Shown here: piece by piece, positions 9,497 through 17,591 of the stretch
How the letters are laid out: the number at the start of each line of letters is the position of its first letter
Numbering within the stretch: the stretch's first letter is position 1
DNA from: Micromonosporaceae bacterium KJ-029
GTDB lineage: Bacteria; Actinomycetota; Actinomycetes; Mycobacteriales; Micromonosporaceae
Assembly: GCA_005402585.1 (NCBI GenBank)
Contig: BIFP01000035.1
Location: 372,001-436,000 of the forward strand
Direction: 5' to 3'
Length of the DNA: 64,000 nt
The notes under the pieces: generated by a model
The model's database searches: none
The model's input: only the letters and a program-made list of their open reading frames with translations
What the model was told of the DNA's origin: nothing
Made by a program: the position numbers and the translations under genes

Positions 9497-10150
9497 CGCC
9501 TCGCCATGCAACCTTCCACGGGCAATACGGGGCTGCGCCCGCGGCATCCGGCCCAGATCTTGGACAGTTCCCGTCAGCCGAAAACGGCAACTTTCCAAGA
9601 TCTCGCGTCCGCATCTCACCTTTCGGGAACGAGGCCGCGCGGGGCAAGCACGCACAGGGGTGAACAGGCAGATGATGACCGTCCACCGACGCCCGGGACG
9701 ACGACACCACACCAGCAGAACCACAGCGAGCGCGTCGAGAAACCAAAGTGGGACGCCCGTGTCGGCTCAGGTATGCCGTTACAGGGTTGCGTCCACATGC
9801 GTGATCAGCCGCCCTCAGCGTCTCGAACCATCGCCTCGTGAGTTCGCGAAGTCACTCGGCATCAAGGCGGCTACACCCCCGTACGGCGTCACCGCTGCGC
9901 GCGATCGCGGTGGGCTGTGCCACCGGCCCCTGGGCGAAGGCCGACCCAGGGAACGACGTGGACCGGCGTGCGACACGGCAGGCATCATGCCGGCCCCGCT
10001 TGGAGCACAAGCGACAAGCACGCCCGACCGTACGAAACCTGCCGCGTCCTGATCCGCGCCGGATGTCAAATACCGATCACCTGCTCCGACCGGTCCGTGA
10101 CAACTCGTCCGCGCGGCGCGGAGAAACTGGCGAACCTGGAAGGACCCGTC
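9497..10150. other. 654-bp stretch with no supported gene; contains one hairpin element
   Basis: Several open frames cross this stretch but all are Arg/Pro/Ser-rich and lack a ribosome site or recognisable domain. The MFS reading frame is open up to 9917 but its true start is at 10151. The notable structure is the inverted repeat at 9555-9603. I see nothing else. Confidence 0.5.
9555..9603. repeat. Long imperfect hairpin, possible dispersed palindromic (REP-like) element
   Basis: The arms at 9555-9574 and 9584-9603 pair at 18 of 20 positions around a 9-nt loop (CAGCCGAAA). The ends are AGATCT-TGGA and TCCA-AGATCT. It lies in noncoding DNA about 60 bp after the zinc-ribbon gene. It could act as a terminator, but the length, the AT-richer arms and the two internal mismatches look more like a mobile palindromic repeat. 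Confidence 0.6.
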
Positions 10151-11719
10151 ATGAGCGACACGGCCCCGGCGAAGGCCGGGCAGCGGGAATGGATCGCGCT
10201 CGCCGTGCTCGCCCTGCCGACACTGCTGGTCTCCATCGACGTGTACGTTCTGCTGCTCGCGCTCCCCCACCTGGCGGTGGACCTGGGCGCCAGCAACATC
10301 GAGCAACTCTGGATTACCGACATCTACGGGTTCCTGCTCGCCGGATTTCTGATCACGATGGGCACGCTCGGTGACCGGATCGGCCGGAGGAAGCTGCTGT
10401 TGATCGGGGCTGCGGCCTTCGGCGCAGCCTCCGTCGCGGCCGCGTACGCGACGAGTCCGGCAATGCTGATCACCGCCCGGGCCGCGCTCGGGGTGGCCGG
10501 TGCGATCCTGGCGCCGTCGACGATGTCGCTGATCCGCGCGCTGTTCCGGGACTCCAAGCAGCTGGGTCTGGCGATTGCGATCTGGGGACTTTGCTTCTCG
10601 GCCGGTGCCGTGATCGGCCCGGTGGTCGGTGGCGCGATGCTCTCGCACTTCTGGTGGGGCTCGGCGTTCCTGCTGGGTGTGCCGGCGATGGTGCTGCTGC
10701 TCGGCGCCGGGCCGGTCCTGCTGCCCGAGTTCCGCGACCCGAACGCCGCAAAGCTGGACCTGACCAGCGTGGCACTGTCCCTCGTCGCCGTCGTGCCGTC
10801 GGTGTACGGGCTGAAGGAACTGGCCAAGAACGGTTGGCAGGCGCTGCCGGTCGTCGGCATCGTGATCGGGATCGCCTTCGCCACCCTGCTCGTCCGCCGG
10901 CAACAACGGCTGGAGCATCCCCTGCTCGATCTGCGGTTGTTCACCAACAGGTCGTTCAGCACGGCGTTGGGCGCGATGATGTCGGGCCCGCTGCTGATCG
11001 GCGCGATCATGCTGTTCATCACCCAGGACCTGCAATTGGTCGAGGGCCTCTCGCCGTTCGAGGCCGGCCTGTGGATGCTGCCAGCCGTCGCGGCGAACGC
11101 GCTGTCGTTCGTCGTTTCGCCGCTCCTGGCCCGCCGGTTCCGGCCGGCGTACGTGATCGGCGCGGGACTGGCGATCTCAGTGTCCGGTCTGATCGTGCTC
11201 ACTCGGACCGACACGGCGTCCGGACCGACCACCCTCGCGACCGGTTTCGCGTTGATCTTCCTCGGCGCCGGCCCGCTCGTGACCCTGAGCATCCACCTGA
11301 TCATGGCCTCCGCACCGCCGGAGAAGGCCGGCTCCGCGGCCGCGCTGAGCGAGACCAGCGGTCAGTTCGGCTTCGCGTTCGGGCTGGCGGCGCTCGGTGG
11401 CATCGGCGCCGCCGTCTACGACCACCGGTTCACCCCGCCGAGTGGCGTTCCGGCCCACGCCGCCGACGCCGCGCGAGAGAGCCTCGCCGACGCGGTGGTC
11501 GTCGCCCGCGACCTGCCCCCGCACCTTGCCGAGGCACTGCTCACGCCGGCACGGGAGGCGTACGTCAGCGGGCTGCACCTGATTGGCGCGATCAGCGCCG
11601 CGATCCTCGCGGTCGTCGCGGTGCTGATCGTCGGCCTGCTACGCGACGTTCCGCCGACCGGCACCGATCAGGAGGCCGGGTCCACCTCCGCGAGCCGGTC
11701 GGCCCGTGCGCGAAGGTAA
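10151..11719 (+). CDS. MFS drug exporter, DHA2 (QacA/EmrB-like) family, 14 helices
   Basis: The start was set at ATG 10151 because GGAAGGA lies 5-10 bp upstream and the frame upstream is not protein-like. The 522-residue protein has about 14 hydrophobic segments. It has an intramembrane Asp30 in the first helix and the MFS loop 2-3 signature GDRIGRRK (74-81). Proteins of this family export cationic drugs or dyes by proton antiport. The last 52 bp overlap tail-to-tail with the sigma factor gene on the other strand. Substrate range is unknown. It sits within 1.7 kb of an ECF sigma/YCII pair, but whether it belongs to that regulon is only a guess. Confidence 0.88.
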   Translation: MSDTAPAKAGQREWIALAVLALPTLLVSIDVYVLLLALPHLAVDLGASNIEQLWITDIYGFLLAGFLITMGTLGDRIGRRKLLLIGAAAFGAASVAAAYATSPAMLITARAALGVAGAILAPSTMSLIRALFRDSKQLGLAIAIWGLCFSAGAVIGPVVGGAMLSHFWWGSAFLLGVPAMVLLLGAGPVLLPEFRDPNAAKLDLTSVALSLVAVVPSVYGLKELAKNGWQALPVVGIVIGIAFATLLVRRQQRLEHPLLDLRLFTNRSFSTALGAMMSGPLLIGAIMLFITQDLQLVEGLSPFEAGLWMLPAVAANALSFVVSPLLARRFRPAYVIGAGLAISVSGLIVLTRTDTASGPTTLATGFALIFLGAGPLVTLSIHLIMASAPPEKAGSAAALSETSGQFGFAFGLAALGGIGAAVYDHRFTPPSGVPAHAADAARESLADAVVVARDLPPHLAEALLTPAREAYVSGLHLIGAISAAILAVVAVLIVGLLRDVPPTGTDQEAGSTSASRSARARR

Positions 11720-12924
11720 CGCTGCTCGGGCAGGCTGGTGGTACGACGGGACGCGAGCAGGTAGGTCTCCCGGGCGGTGGCCGTGTCTCCGGCGAGTTCC
11801 AGCAGGTGAGCGCGGGTGGCCGCGAGTCGGTGGTGACGTGCCATCCGATCGTCGGTCGCGAGCGCCGACACCATGGCCAGGCCGGCCTCCGGCCCGTCGG
11901 TCATGGCCACGGCGATGGCGTGATTGAGCGTGGCCATGGGTGTCGGCGCGATCCGGCACAGCACCCGGTAGAGAAATCTGATCTGCCACCAGTCGGTGTC
12001 CGCCACCTGGGGCACCTGCACGTGGAGGGAGGCGATCGCCGCCTGCAACTGGTACGGGCCGAGCGGCGAGCACAGCATCGCGTCGGTGACCAGCCGGGTC
12101 CCCTCCTCGATCAGGTCGCTGTCCCATCGCGTCCGGTCCTGCTCGGCCAGCGGAATCAGACCGCCCTCGGCGTCGGTGCGGGCCGCGCGGCGGGCATCGG
12201 TCAGCAACATCAGCGCGAGCAGGCCGGCCACCTCCCCATCGTCGGGCAGCGACCGGTGGATGGCTCGGGTGAGCCGGACGGCCTCGGCGGCAAGGTCGGG
12301 TCGATGGAGGTCACGGCCGGAACTCGCGGTGTAGCCCTCGTTGAAGATCAGGTAGAGCACGTGCAGGACGGCGCCCAGCCGCTCGGCGTACGCCGGGCCC
12401 GCAGGCTTGTCCAGCGTCGTGCCGGCGGCCCGGATCCGTTGCTTGGCACGGCTGATCCGCGGTCCCATCGTGCCCTCGGGCACCAGGAATGCGCTGGCCA
12501 CCTCGGCAGTGGTCAGACCGCCGACGGCGCGCAGCGTGAGGGCGACCTGCGACGCCGGAGTCAGTGCGGGGTGGCAACACATGAACAGCAGGGTCAGGGT
12601 GTCGTCGTGGTCGCGTGGCACCGGCTCACCGGGGCCGGGGGCAACCATGGCGTCCGGAGGTTCCCGGCTGGCGCTGGACAGTTCCCGGTCGCGGCGGGCC
12701 CGTTCGCTGCGGATCTGGTCGACGACCCGGCGGGACGCGACCGTGATCAACCACGCGCGCGCGTGGTCCGGCAATCCGTCGGCCGGCCACTGGACCGTCG
12801 CCGCCAGCATGGCTTCCTGGAGCGCGTCCTCGCAGGTGTCGAAGTCGTGGTATCTGCGCAGGAGTGCGCCGAGAACCTGCGGTGCCAGTTCCCGCAGCAG
12901 GCGACCGAGGTCCTCGTCGCTCAC
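11668..12924 (-). CDS. ECF42-type RNA polymerase sigma factor with C-terminal DUF6596/TPR-like extension
   Basis: The start is GTG 12924. The protein has 418 residues. Region sigma-2 (about 15-80) includes CEDALQEAML and the helix AWLITVASRRVVDQIR. Region sigma-4 (about 117-168) has LTTAEVASAFLVPEGTM followed by ISRAKQRIR. A 250-residue C-terminal helical extension begins with the family hallmark VLHVLYLIFNEGYTAS. ECF42 sigma factors lack a classical anti-sigma factor. They are typically encoded beside DGPF/YCII proteins, as here (gene at 13049-13429 upstream on the same strand). The extension is thought to control activity. The 3' end overlaps the MFS gene by 52 bp. Confidence 0.92.
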   Translation of the reverse strand: MSDEDLGRLLRELAPQVLGALLRRYHDFDTCEDALQEAMLAATVQWPADGLPDHARAWLITVASRRVVDQIRSERARRDRELSSASREPPDAMVAPGPGEPVPRDHDDTLTLLFMCCHPALTPASQVALTLRAVGGLTTAEVASAFLVPEGTMGPRISRAKQRIRAAGTTLDKPAGPAYAERLGAVLHVLYLIFNEGYTASSGRDLHRPDLAAEAVRLTRAIHRSLPDDGEVAGLLALMLLTDARRAARTDAEGGLIPLAEQDRTRWDSDLIEEGTRLVTDAMLCSPLGPYQLQAAIASLHVQVPQVADTDWWQIRFLYRVLCRIAPTPMATLNHAIAVAMTDGPEAGLAMVSALATDDRMARHHRLAATRAHLLELAGDTATARETYLLASRRTTSLPEQRYLRARADRLAEVDPAS

Positions 12925-12925
12925 G

Positions 12926-13048
12926 TCACTTCTCCGGGCCGGCGGCCAGCATCACCAGTCGCACCTCGACCGTGTCGTGGCGGGCTGCCGGGATCGTCGC
13001 CGCCAGCCCCACCGCGCGAAAGCGGTCCTCGCAGTCGACCAGCACCGC
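12926..13048 (-). pseudogene. 3' remnant of a second YCII/DGPF-family gene
   Basis: Directly after the TGA of the intact YCII gene (13049-13051) the same frame continues for 40 sense codons to a TGA at 12926-12928. The encoded segment begins LVDCEDRFRAVGLAATIP and ends near VEVRLVMLAAG. It aligns with the C-terminal quarter of the upstream protein (LVECANRDRALELAAMIP, then IEVRPVVFAAG). It is best explained as a tandem duplicate that lost its 5' three quarters. Translation as an independent 39-residue peptide from GTG 13045 is possible but no ribosome site is seen. The stop lies 1 bp before the sigma-factor GTG. Confidence 0.7.
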
Positions 13049-13429
13049 TCACACTTCCGACGTCGCTTCGGCCCCCGCCGCGAAGACCACCGGGCGGACC
13101 TCGATACCGAGCCCGTCCACCTTGGCGTCCGGGATCATCGCCGCCAGTTCCAGAGCACGGTCCCGGTTCGCGCACTCGACGAGGTAGTAGCCGCCGAGGA
13201 ACTCCTTCGCCTCGAGGTACGGCCCGTCGCTCACTGTGGGCACGCCGTCGCGAACCCGGACGACGGCGCTGGCGGGAGGGTCAGCCAACGCGGTCGCCCC
13301 GAGCAGTTCACCGGATTCGCGAATGGCCTCGATGAAATCACCGTGGCCGTTCATCACCTCCGTGCGTTCGTCGTCGGTGAGCGCCTGCCAGATCTGCGGG
13401 TTCATGTGCATGATCAAGAGGAACTTCAC
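13049..13429 (-). CDS. YCII/DGPF-domain protein, ECF42 sigma-factor partner
   Basis: This 126-residue protein opens with MKFLLIMHMNP and contains the DGPY segment (VSDGPYLEAKEFLGGYYLV) that gives DGPF proteins their name, followed by the ferredoxin-like fold end. The YCII family is related to muconolactone isomerase-like alpha/beta barrels. Genes of this type accompany ECF41/42 sigma factors and are likely targets or partners of them; their biochemical role is not settled. It is upstream of the sigma factor with only the duplicated fragment between, suggesting one operon. The promoter should lie in 13430-13558. Confidence 0.85.
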   Translation of the reverse strand: MKFLLIMHMNPQIWQALTDDERTEVMNGHGDFIEAIRESGELLGATALADPPASAVVRVRDGVPTVSDGPYLEAKEFLGGYYLVECANRDRALELAAMIPDAKVDGLGIEVRPVVFAAGAEATSEV

Positions 13430-13558
13430 GTCTTCGCCTCCTCAGCAGCGGGCGCCCTGGTGACGCCCCTCGCCTGGTGGTCGTCGCCGCACCGCCGGAC
13501 TTGACATCGCCCCGGCAAGTGTCGACATGGTGACCCGGATCAGACCGTAACCCGCAGC

Positions 13559-14028
13559 TCATGGCAGTTGGCTCAACTGTTCCTTGCGTCGTAGCAGGGC
13601 CGCGCGCACGGCGAGCGGTGCTCCGTTTGCCAACTGGCAGCGAACCACCAACAACTCATCGGCCATCTGCCCTCCTTCGCCTGTTCAGTCGCGGCCGGCG
13701 CCGGGCAGGTTCGCGCTTCATCGCCTCCGGGCATCTCGACAACGAACAGTGGAGCGACACCGACCTGTTCCAACGTGGCATCGACGCCATCCTCGCAACC
13801 CCACGAGAGGTCTAGCGCCATCCCACGTCTCAGCCCGGGGGCGGACGATACGGTCGTCACCCGCTCGATCACGACCAGTCCCTCGTCCGCCGCGTCGACA
13901 AGCTGCCCCAAGGCGCAGAGAAAGGTGGCGCGATCCTGCTGGTCGACGCGGAGATCGGTTCGGATCCCGGCACTCGGGCACTGTGGGCCGTTGCCCGGGA
14001 GGTCGAACCGATGGTGTGATCTCAAGCC
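13559..14028. other. Degenerate region with possible gene remnants, no confident gene
   Basis: Codon bias is weaker here than in the flanking genes and no frame is convincing throughout. On plus, the frame ending at 13815 finishes with RFIASGHLDNEQWSDTDLF and GIDAIL, which resembles the C-terminal helix of a TetR ligand domain. A further plus frame ends at 14018 with KGGAILLVDAEIGSDPGT. On minus, ATG 13666 with a GGAGGG ribosome site could encode 35 residues (MADELLVVRCQL...), starting like an ECF sigma factor. I read this as decayed coding DNA; each assignment is weak. Confidence 0.35.
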
Positions 14029-14973
14029 ATGAGAGTCAGGGTCGTCGGTGCCGGTGTCGTGGGCTTGACCAGTGCGCTCTGTCTGGCGCAAGCCGGTCAT
14101 CAGGTCGAGGTGGTAGCCGCGACGACGGGCAACGGCACCACGTCGTCGGTCGCCGCCGCACTCTGGTACCCCTATCGCGCGTATCCCAGAGCGGAGGTGA
14201 CTCGCTGGTCGGCGACCACCTACCAGGTTCTGCGCGGTCTCACCGCCGATCCGAGCTCCGGAGTCCGGATGCGCTCCGGGCGGGAGTTGTTCCGCCAGCG
14301 CACCTCCGACCCGTGGTGGCGAGATGCGGTTCCCGAGCTGGGTCGGGTCGCCGTCGAGCGACTGCCGCCCGGCTACGTCGACGGTTACGAACTGAGGGTT
14401 CCGGTGGTGGACATGGCGGTGCATCTGCCGTGGCTGCTCGGTAAGTTGGCGGCGGTCGGGGTCGTCCTCCGGGTCGGCCAGGTGGACGATCTGGCGGCGG
14501 CCTTCGAGGGCGTCGACGCCGTGGTGAACTGCACCGGGCTGGCGTCGCGCAGGTTGCTCCACGACGAGACCCTCACCCCGGTACGGGGACAGGTGGTCGT
14601 CGTCGCCCAGTTCGGCCTCTCCGAATGGTTCCTCGACCAGAACGACCCTCGACAACTCGTCTACGTCGTACCCAGGAACGACACGGTGCTGCTCGGCGGC
14701 ACCGCCGAGGAGGGCGACGAGGGTCTGGACGTCCAACCGGCGACGAGCGCGGCGATCCTCGAGCGGTGTACCGAGCTCGTACCGGCGCTCGGCCAGGCCC
14801 GCATCCTGAGCCACCGCGTGGGCCTACGTCCCGGCCGCCCGAGCGTACGGCTGGAAACCGAGGTCACCGACCACGGTCCGGTCGTGCACTGCTACGGCCA
14901 CGGCGGCGCCGGAGTCACCCTGTCCTACGGCTGCGCCGAGGATGTCGCCGCACTCGTGTCCGGACTGTCCTGA
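14029..14973 (+). CDS. D-amino acid oxidase (FAD-dependent)
   Basis: The protein has 314 residues. It has the Rossmann FAD motif GAGVVGL at 7-13, a WYPYRAYP segment (46-53) in the position of the DAAO 'WFPY' region, and the C-terminal FAD-binding signature GHGGAGVTLSYG (290-301). DAAO oxidises D-amino acids to imino acids with O2, releasing H2O2 and, after hydrolysis, an alpha-keto acid and ammonia. Length and motif spacing match the family. The start is the ATG that follows the decayed region. No neighbour suggests a pathway; growth on, or detoxification of, D-amino acids is the usual role. No peroxisomal signal is expected in bacteria. Confidence 0.9.
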   Translation: MRVRVVGAGVVGLTSALCLAQAGHQVEVVAATTGNGTTSSVAAALWYPYRAYPRAEVTRWSATTYQVLRGLTADPSSGVRMRSGRELFRQRTSDPWWRDAVPELGRVAVERLPPGYVDGYELRVPVVDMAVHLPWLLGKLAAVGVVLRVGQVDDLAAAFEGVDAVVNCTGLASRRLLHDETLTPVRGQVVVVAQFGLSEWFLDQNDPRQLVYVVPRNDTVLLGGTAEEGDEGLDVQPATSAAILERCTELVPALGQARILSHRVGLRPGRPSVRLETEVTDHGPVVHCYGHGGAGVTLSYGCAEDVAALVSGLS

Positions 14974-15076
14974 CCCGATCCTCGGGCTGGTGGGCGGTGC
15001 CGGCCGTGATCGTCGGCGGCTGACGGGGGCCGGTCGCGGTGCGCGGGCAGCTGCGGTCCGTCTGCGTGGACGGTTG

Positions 15077-16090
15077 TCAGGCTGCGGACAGGCGGACTAC
15101 GAACCGGCAGCCACCGGCGGTGTTGTGTACGTCGACGCGCCCGCCGTGCGCCTCGACCAGCCCGTGCACGATGGCCAGACCGAGACCGCCGGCGGCGCCT
15201 CCTCCGGTGCCGTGGGTGCGCGCCGGTTCGCCCCGGAACGCCACGTCGAACAGCCGGGGCAGGTCTGCCGGCGGGATTCCGCCGCAGGTGTCCGTCACCG
15301 CGAGCCAGACGGCGTCCACCTCGCGGCCGGCCTCGATCCGCACCGTGCCGTCCTCGGGGGTGTAGCGGACCGCGTTGATGAGCAGGTTGTCCACCACCCG
15401 GGCCAGTTCCGGTTCGCTCCCGGCGACGGTGGGCCAGCCGGACTCGATCGCGACCAGCCGGATCCGCCGGGCCGCGGCCAGCGGCGCGGCGCTGGCCAGC
15501 GCGTTCGAGACGACCTCGCCGAGAGCCACGGCGGTCAGTGACAGCCGTAGCGCCCCGGCGTTGATCCGGGAGAGTTCGAACAGGTCGTCGACGAGCCGCG
15601 TCATACGGTCGGTCTCGGTCCGGATCCGCCGGTGGTACTCGCCGACGGTTTCCGGGTCGCGAACCACCTCGTCCTCCAGCGCCTCGGCCATCGCCCGCAG
15701 CCCGGCGAGCGGGGTACGCAGGTCGTGGGAGACCCAGGCGACAAGGTCACGGCGTCCCTTCTCGATGTGCCGCTCCCGTTCACGGGCCTGGTCCGCCCAG
15801 ACCGCCGCGGCCGCCAGTCGTCGACCGAAGTGTCCGCCGACCGCGAGACTGACCACGGCCGCCGCCGCGACCGTGATCAGGACCACCTCCAGGTCGTGCG
15901 GGGACAGGAACATCGCCTCGGCGACCGCGGCCACTCCACCCACGACCGCCAGCACGGTGATGGCGAGTAGCACGCACAGGTTGACGGTGATCGAGCGGCG
16001 GCGCAGCAGCCGCAGCAGCAGCGCCCCGACGAGGCCGACGGCCAGCGCCGCCCCGAGCGCGATCGTGAAGATCAGCGCCAGGTCACCCAT
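15077..16090 (-). CDS. Membrane sensor histidine kinase of an OmpR-type pair
   Basis: The protein has 337 residues. Hydrophobic segments lie at about 6-28, 36-60 and 68-86 with almost no extracytoplasmic loop, so it may sense membrane or intracellular signals. The DHp domain has the phospho-acceptor in SHDLRTPL (His122). The ATPase domain shows the N box NLLINAVRYTP, G1 DTCGGIP and G2 GGLGLAIVHG. It autophosphorylates and passes phosphate to the response regulator encoded just upstream, with which it overlaps by 8 bp. The signal is unknown. The divergently transcribed thioredoxin-lipoprotein/CcdA genes beyond the regulator are candidate targets. Confidence 0.92.
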   Translation of the reverse strand: MGDLALIFTIALGAALAVGLVGALLLRLLRRRSITVNLCVLLAITVLAVVGGVAAVAEAMFLSPHDLEVVLITVAAAAVVSLAVGGHFGRRLAAAAVWADQARERERHIEKGRRDLVAWVSHDLRTPLAGLRAMAEALEDEVVRDPETVGEYHRRIRTETDRMTRLVDDLFELSRINAGALRLSLTAVALGEVVSNALASAAPLAAARRIRLVAIESGWPTVAGSEPELARVVDNLLINAVRYTPEDGTVRIEAGREVDAVWLAVTDTCGGIPPADLPRLFDVAFRGEPARTHGTGGGAAGGLGLAIVHGLVEAHGGRVDVHNTAGGCRFVVRLSAA

Positions 16091-16778
16091 CGGCCGGCTC
16101 GTACCGGTAGCCGACGCCCCAGACCGTGACGATCCGCCGTGGCTCGGCCGGATCGGTTTCGATCTTCTCCCGCAGCCGCCGCACGTGCACGGTGACGGTC
16201 GACTGGTCGCCGAAGTTCCAGCCCCATACCTGGGCGAGCAGTTCGGCCCGGGTCAACGCCCGGGACGGGTGCCGCATCAGGTGGGCGAGCAGGTCGAACT
16301 CCCGCAGGGTCAGGGCCAGTTCGGTCCCGCCCAACACGGCCACCCGGGGGCCGGTGCGGATCTCCAGGTCACCGTCGACGAGCCGCTCCGGCCGCTCCGG
16401 TACCGGCTCGCCCCTGGCGCGACGCAGCACCGAACGCACCCGCAGCACCAGCTCGCGCGGCGAGAAGGGCTTGGTCAGGTAGTCGTCCGCGCCGAGTTCC
16501 AGTCCGAGGACACGGTCGGCTTCGTCGCCGAGCGCGGTCAGCATGATGATGGGTATGCCCTCCGGCCGGGCCCGCAGCTCGCGGCACACCTGCAGGCCGT
16601 CGACCGTGGGAAGCATCAGATCGAGTACGACCAGGTGTGGCGCCTGACGCGCGACGGCGGCCAGTGCGACGGCGCCGTCTGCCACATGGCTGACCTGGTA
16701 GCCGGCGTGTTGCAGGTAGCGGCAGACCACGTCACCGATGGTCTTGTCGTCCTCCACCACCAACACCCGGTGTGTCAC
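16083..16778 (-). CDS. OmpR/PhoB-family response regulator
   Basis: The protein has 231 residues and a GTG start. The receiver domain has the acidic pair Glu9-Asp10-Asp11, phospho-acceptor Asp53 (VLDLMLP), Thr81 in MLTA and Lys103 in LTKPFSPREL. A winged-helix DNA-binding domain follows (about 135-228), ending in the typical VWGVGYRYEP. It is cotranscribed with the kinase downstream. The 222-bp divergent gap to the thioredoxin-like lipoprotein start (17001) is where it might bind. This is inferred from arrangement only. Confidence 0.93.
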   Translation of the reverse strand: MTHRVLVVEDDKTIGDVVCRYLQHAGYQVSHVADGAVALAAVARQAPHLVVLDLMLPTVDGLQVCRELRARPEGIPIIMLTALGDEADRVLGLELGADDYLTKPFSPRELVLRVRSVLRRARGEPVPERPERLVDGDLEIRTGPRVAVLGGTELALTLREFDLLAHLMRHPSRALTRAELLAQVWGWNFGDQSTVTVHVRRLREKIETDPAEPRRIVTVWGVGYRYEPADG

Positions 16779-17000
16779 CGCCGGCCTCCACCTGTTCGCA
16801 CCGGGCCAGCGTAGCCACAGGCCGGGGACGGGCCGGGCGTCCGAGACCTTGCGGGATTCTTACGGCGGTGCCGGCTGCCGACCGCAGCGAACCAGCCTCC
16901 GAGCGGAACGCGACGACCGTAACGAATCGGTAAGGGCCTGTCGGCGGGCGACCTGGATAGGTTGATCGCGATGGCTCCCCGGTGTGCTTGGAGGTTCTCG

Positions 17001-17579
17001 ATGAGTCGGATCGGTCGTGCGGTCGCGGTGGTAACGGCCGCGGTGTTGGCGGTGGCGGGATGCGGCACCGACACCACCCCGGACACCCCCGCCGATCCTC
17101 CGCCACCTGCTGCGACCTCCTCCGGCACCCCATCCGCGTCGGCGATCTCGCCGGCCCCGGGAGCCGACCCGGTGCCGCAGACGCTGGCGTTCACCGCCAC
17201 CACGGTGGACGGCCAGCGGTTCGACGCCGCGACTCTGGCCGGCAAGCCCGTGGTGCTGTGGTTCTGGGCCGCGTGGTGCCCACGCTGCCGAGCGGCGGCC
17301 GACGGCGTCGCCGGCGTACAACGCGACTTCGCCGGCCGGGTGCAGGTGGTCGGGGTCGCCGGGCTGGGCAGCGGCGACGAGGCGATACGCAGGTTCGTCG
17401 CCGACCAGGGCATCGGCGGGTTGGTCAACCTCGCGGACGACGAGGGCGAGGTGTGGAAGCGTTTCGAGGTCACCACCCAGGAGCACTACGTCGTTCTCGA
17501 CAAGGACGGCACTGTCGTCCACAAGGGAGCGCTGACACCCCGGGCGCTGCGCGACCGGGTCACCGCCCTGGCCGGCTGA
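17001..17579 (+). CDS. Thioredoxin-fold lipoprotein, TlpA/ResA/DsbE-like
   Basis: The start is ATG 17001, preceded by GGAGGT (the frame is open further upstream to 16962 but without a ribosome site). The 192-residue product has a lipoprotein signal with the lipobox Cys at residue 21 (AVAGC). A Pro/Thr/Ser linker follows, then a thioredoxin fold with active site WCPRC (Cys93, Cys96) and the cis-Pro-side strand EHYVVLDKDGTVV. It should be a membrane-anchored, outward-facing thiol oxidoreductase. It is recharged by the CcdA-like protein encoded 12 bp downstream. A TAGGTT (-10-like) element at about 16956-16961 may drive the pair. Confidence 0.88.
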   Translation: MSRIGRAVAVVTAAVLAVAGCGTDTTPDTPADPPPPAATSSGTPSASAISPAPGADPVPQTLAFTATTVDGQRFDAATLAGKPVVLWFWAAWCPRCRAAADGVAGVQRDFAGRVQVVGVAGLGSGDEAIRRFVADQGIGGLVNLADDEGEVWKRFEVTTQEHYVVLDKDGTVVHKGALTPRALRDRVTALAG

Positions 17580-17591
17580 ACAGGACGCCCG

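Noticed and set aside
9917..10150. Upstream extension of the MFS exporter reading frame (78 codons)
   Set aside because: Residues are not membrane-like, and the ribosome site is directly before ATG 10151.
13573..14814. 413-codon minus-strand frame opposite D-amino acid oxidase
   Set aside because: It overlaps a gene with complete family motifs on plus; only its 3' part (over the decayed region) looks mildly protein-like.
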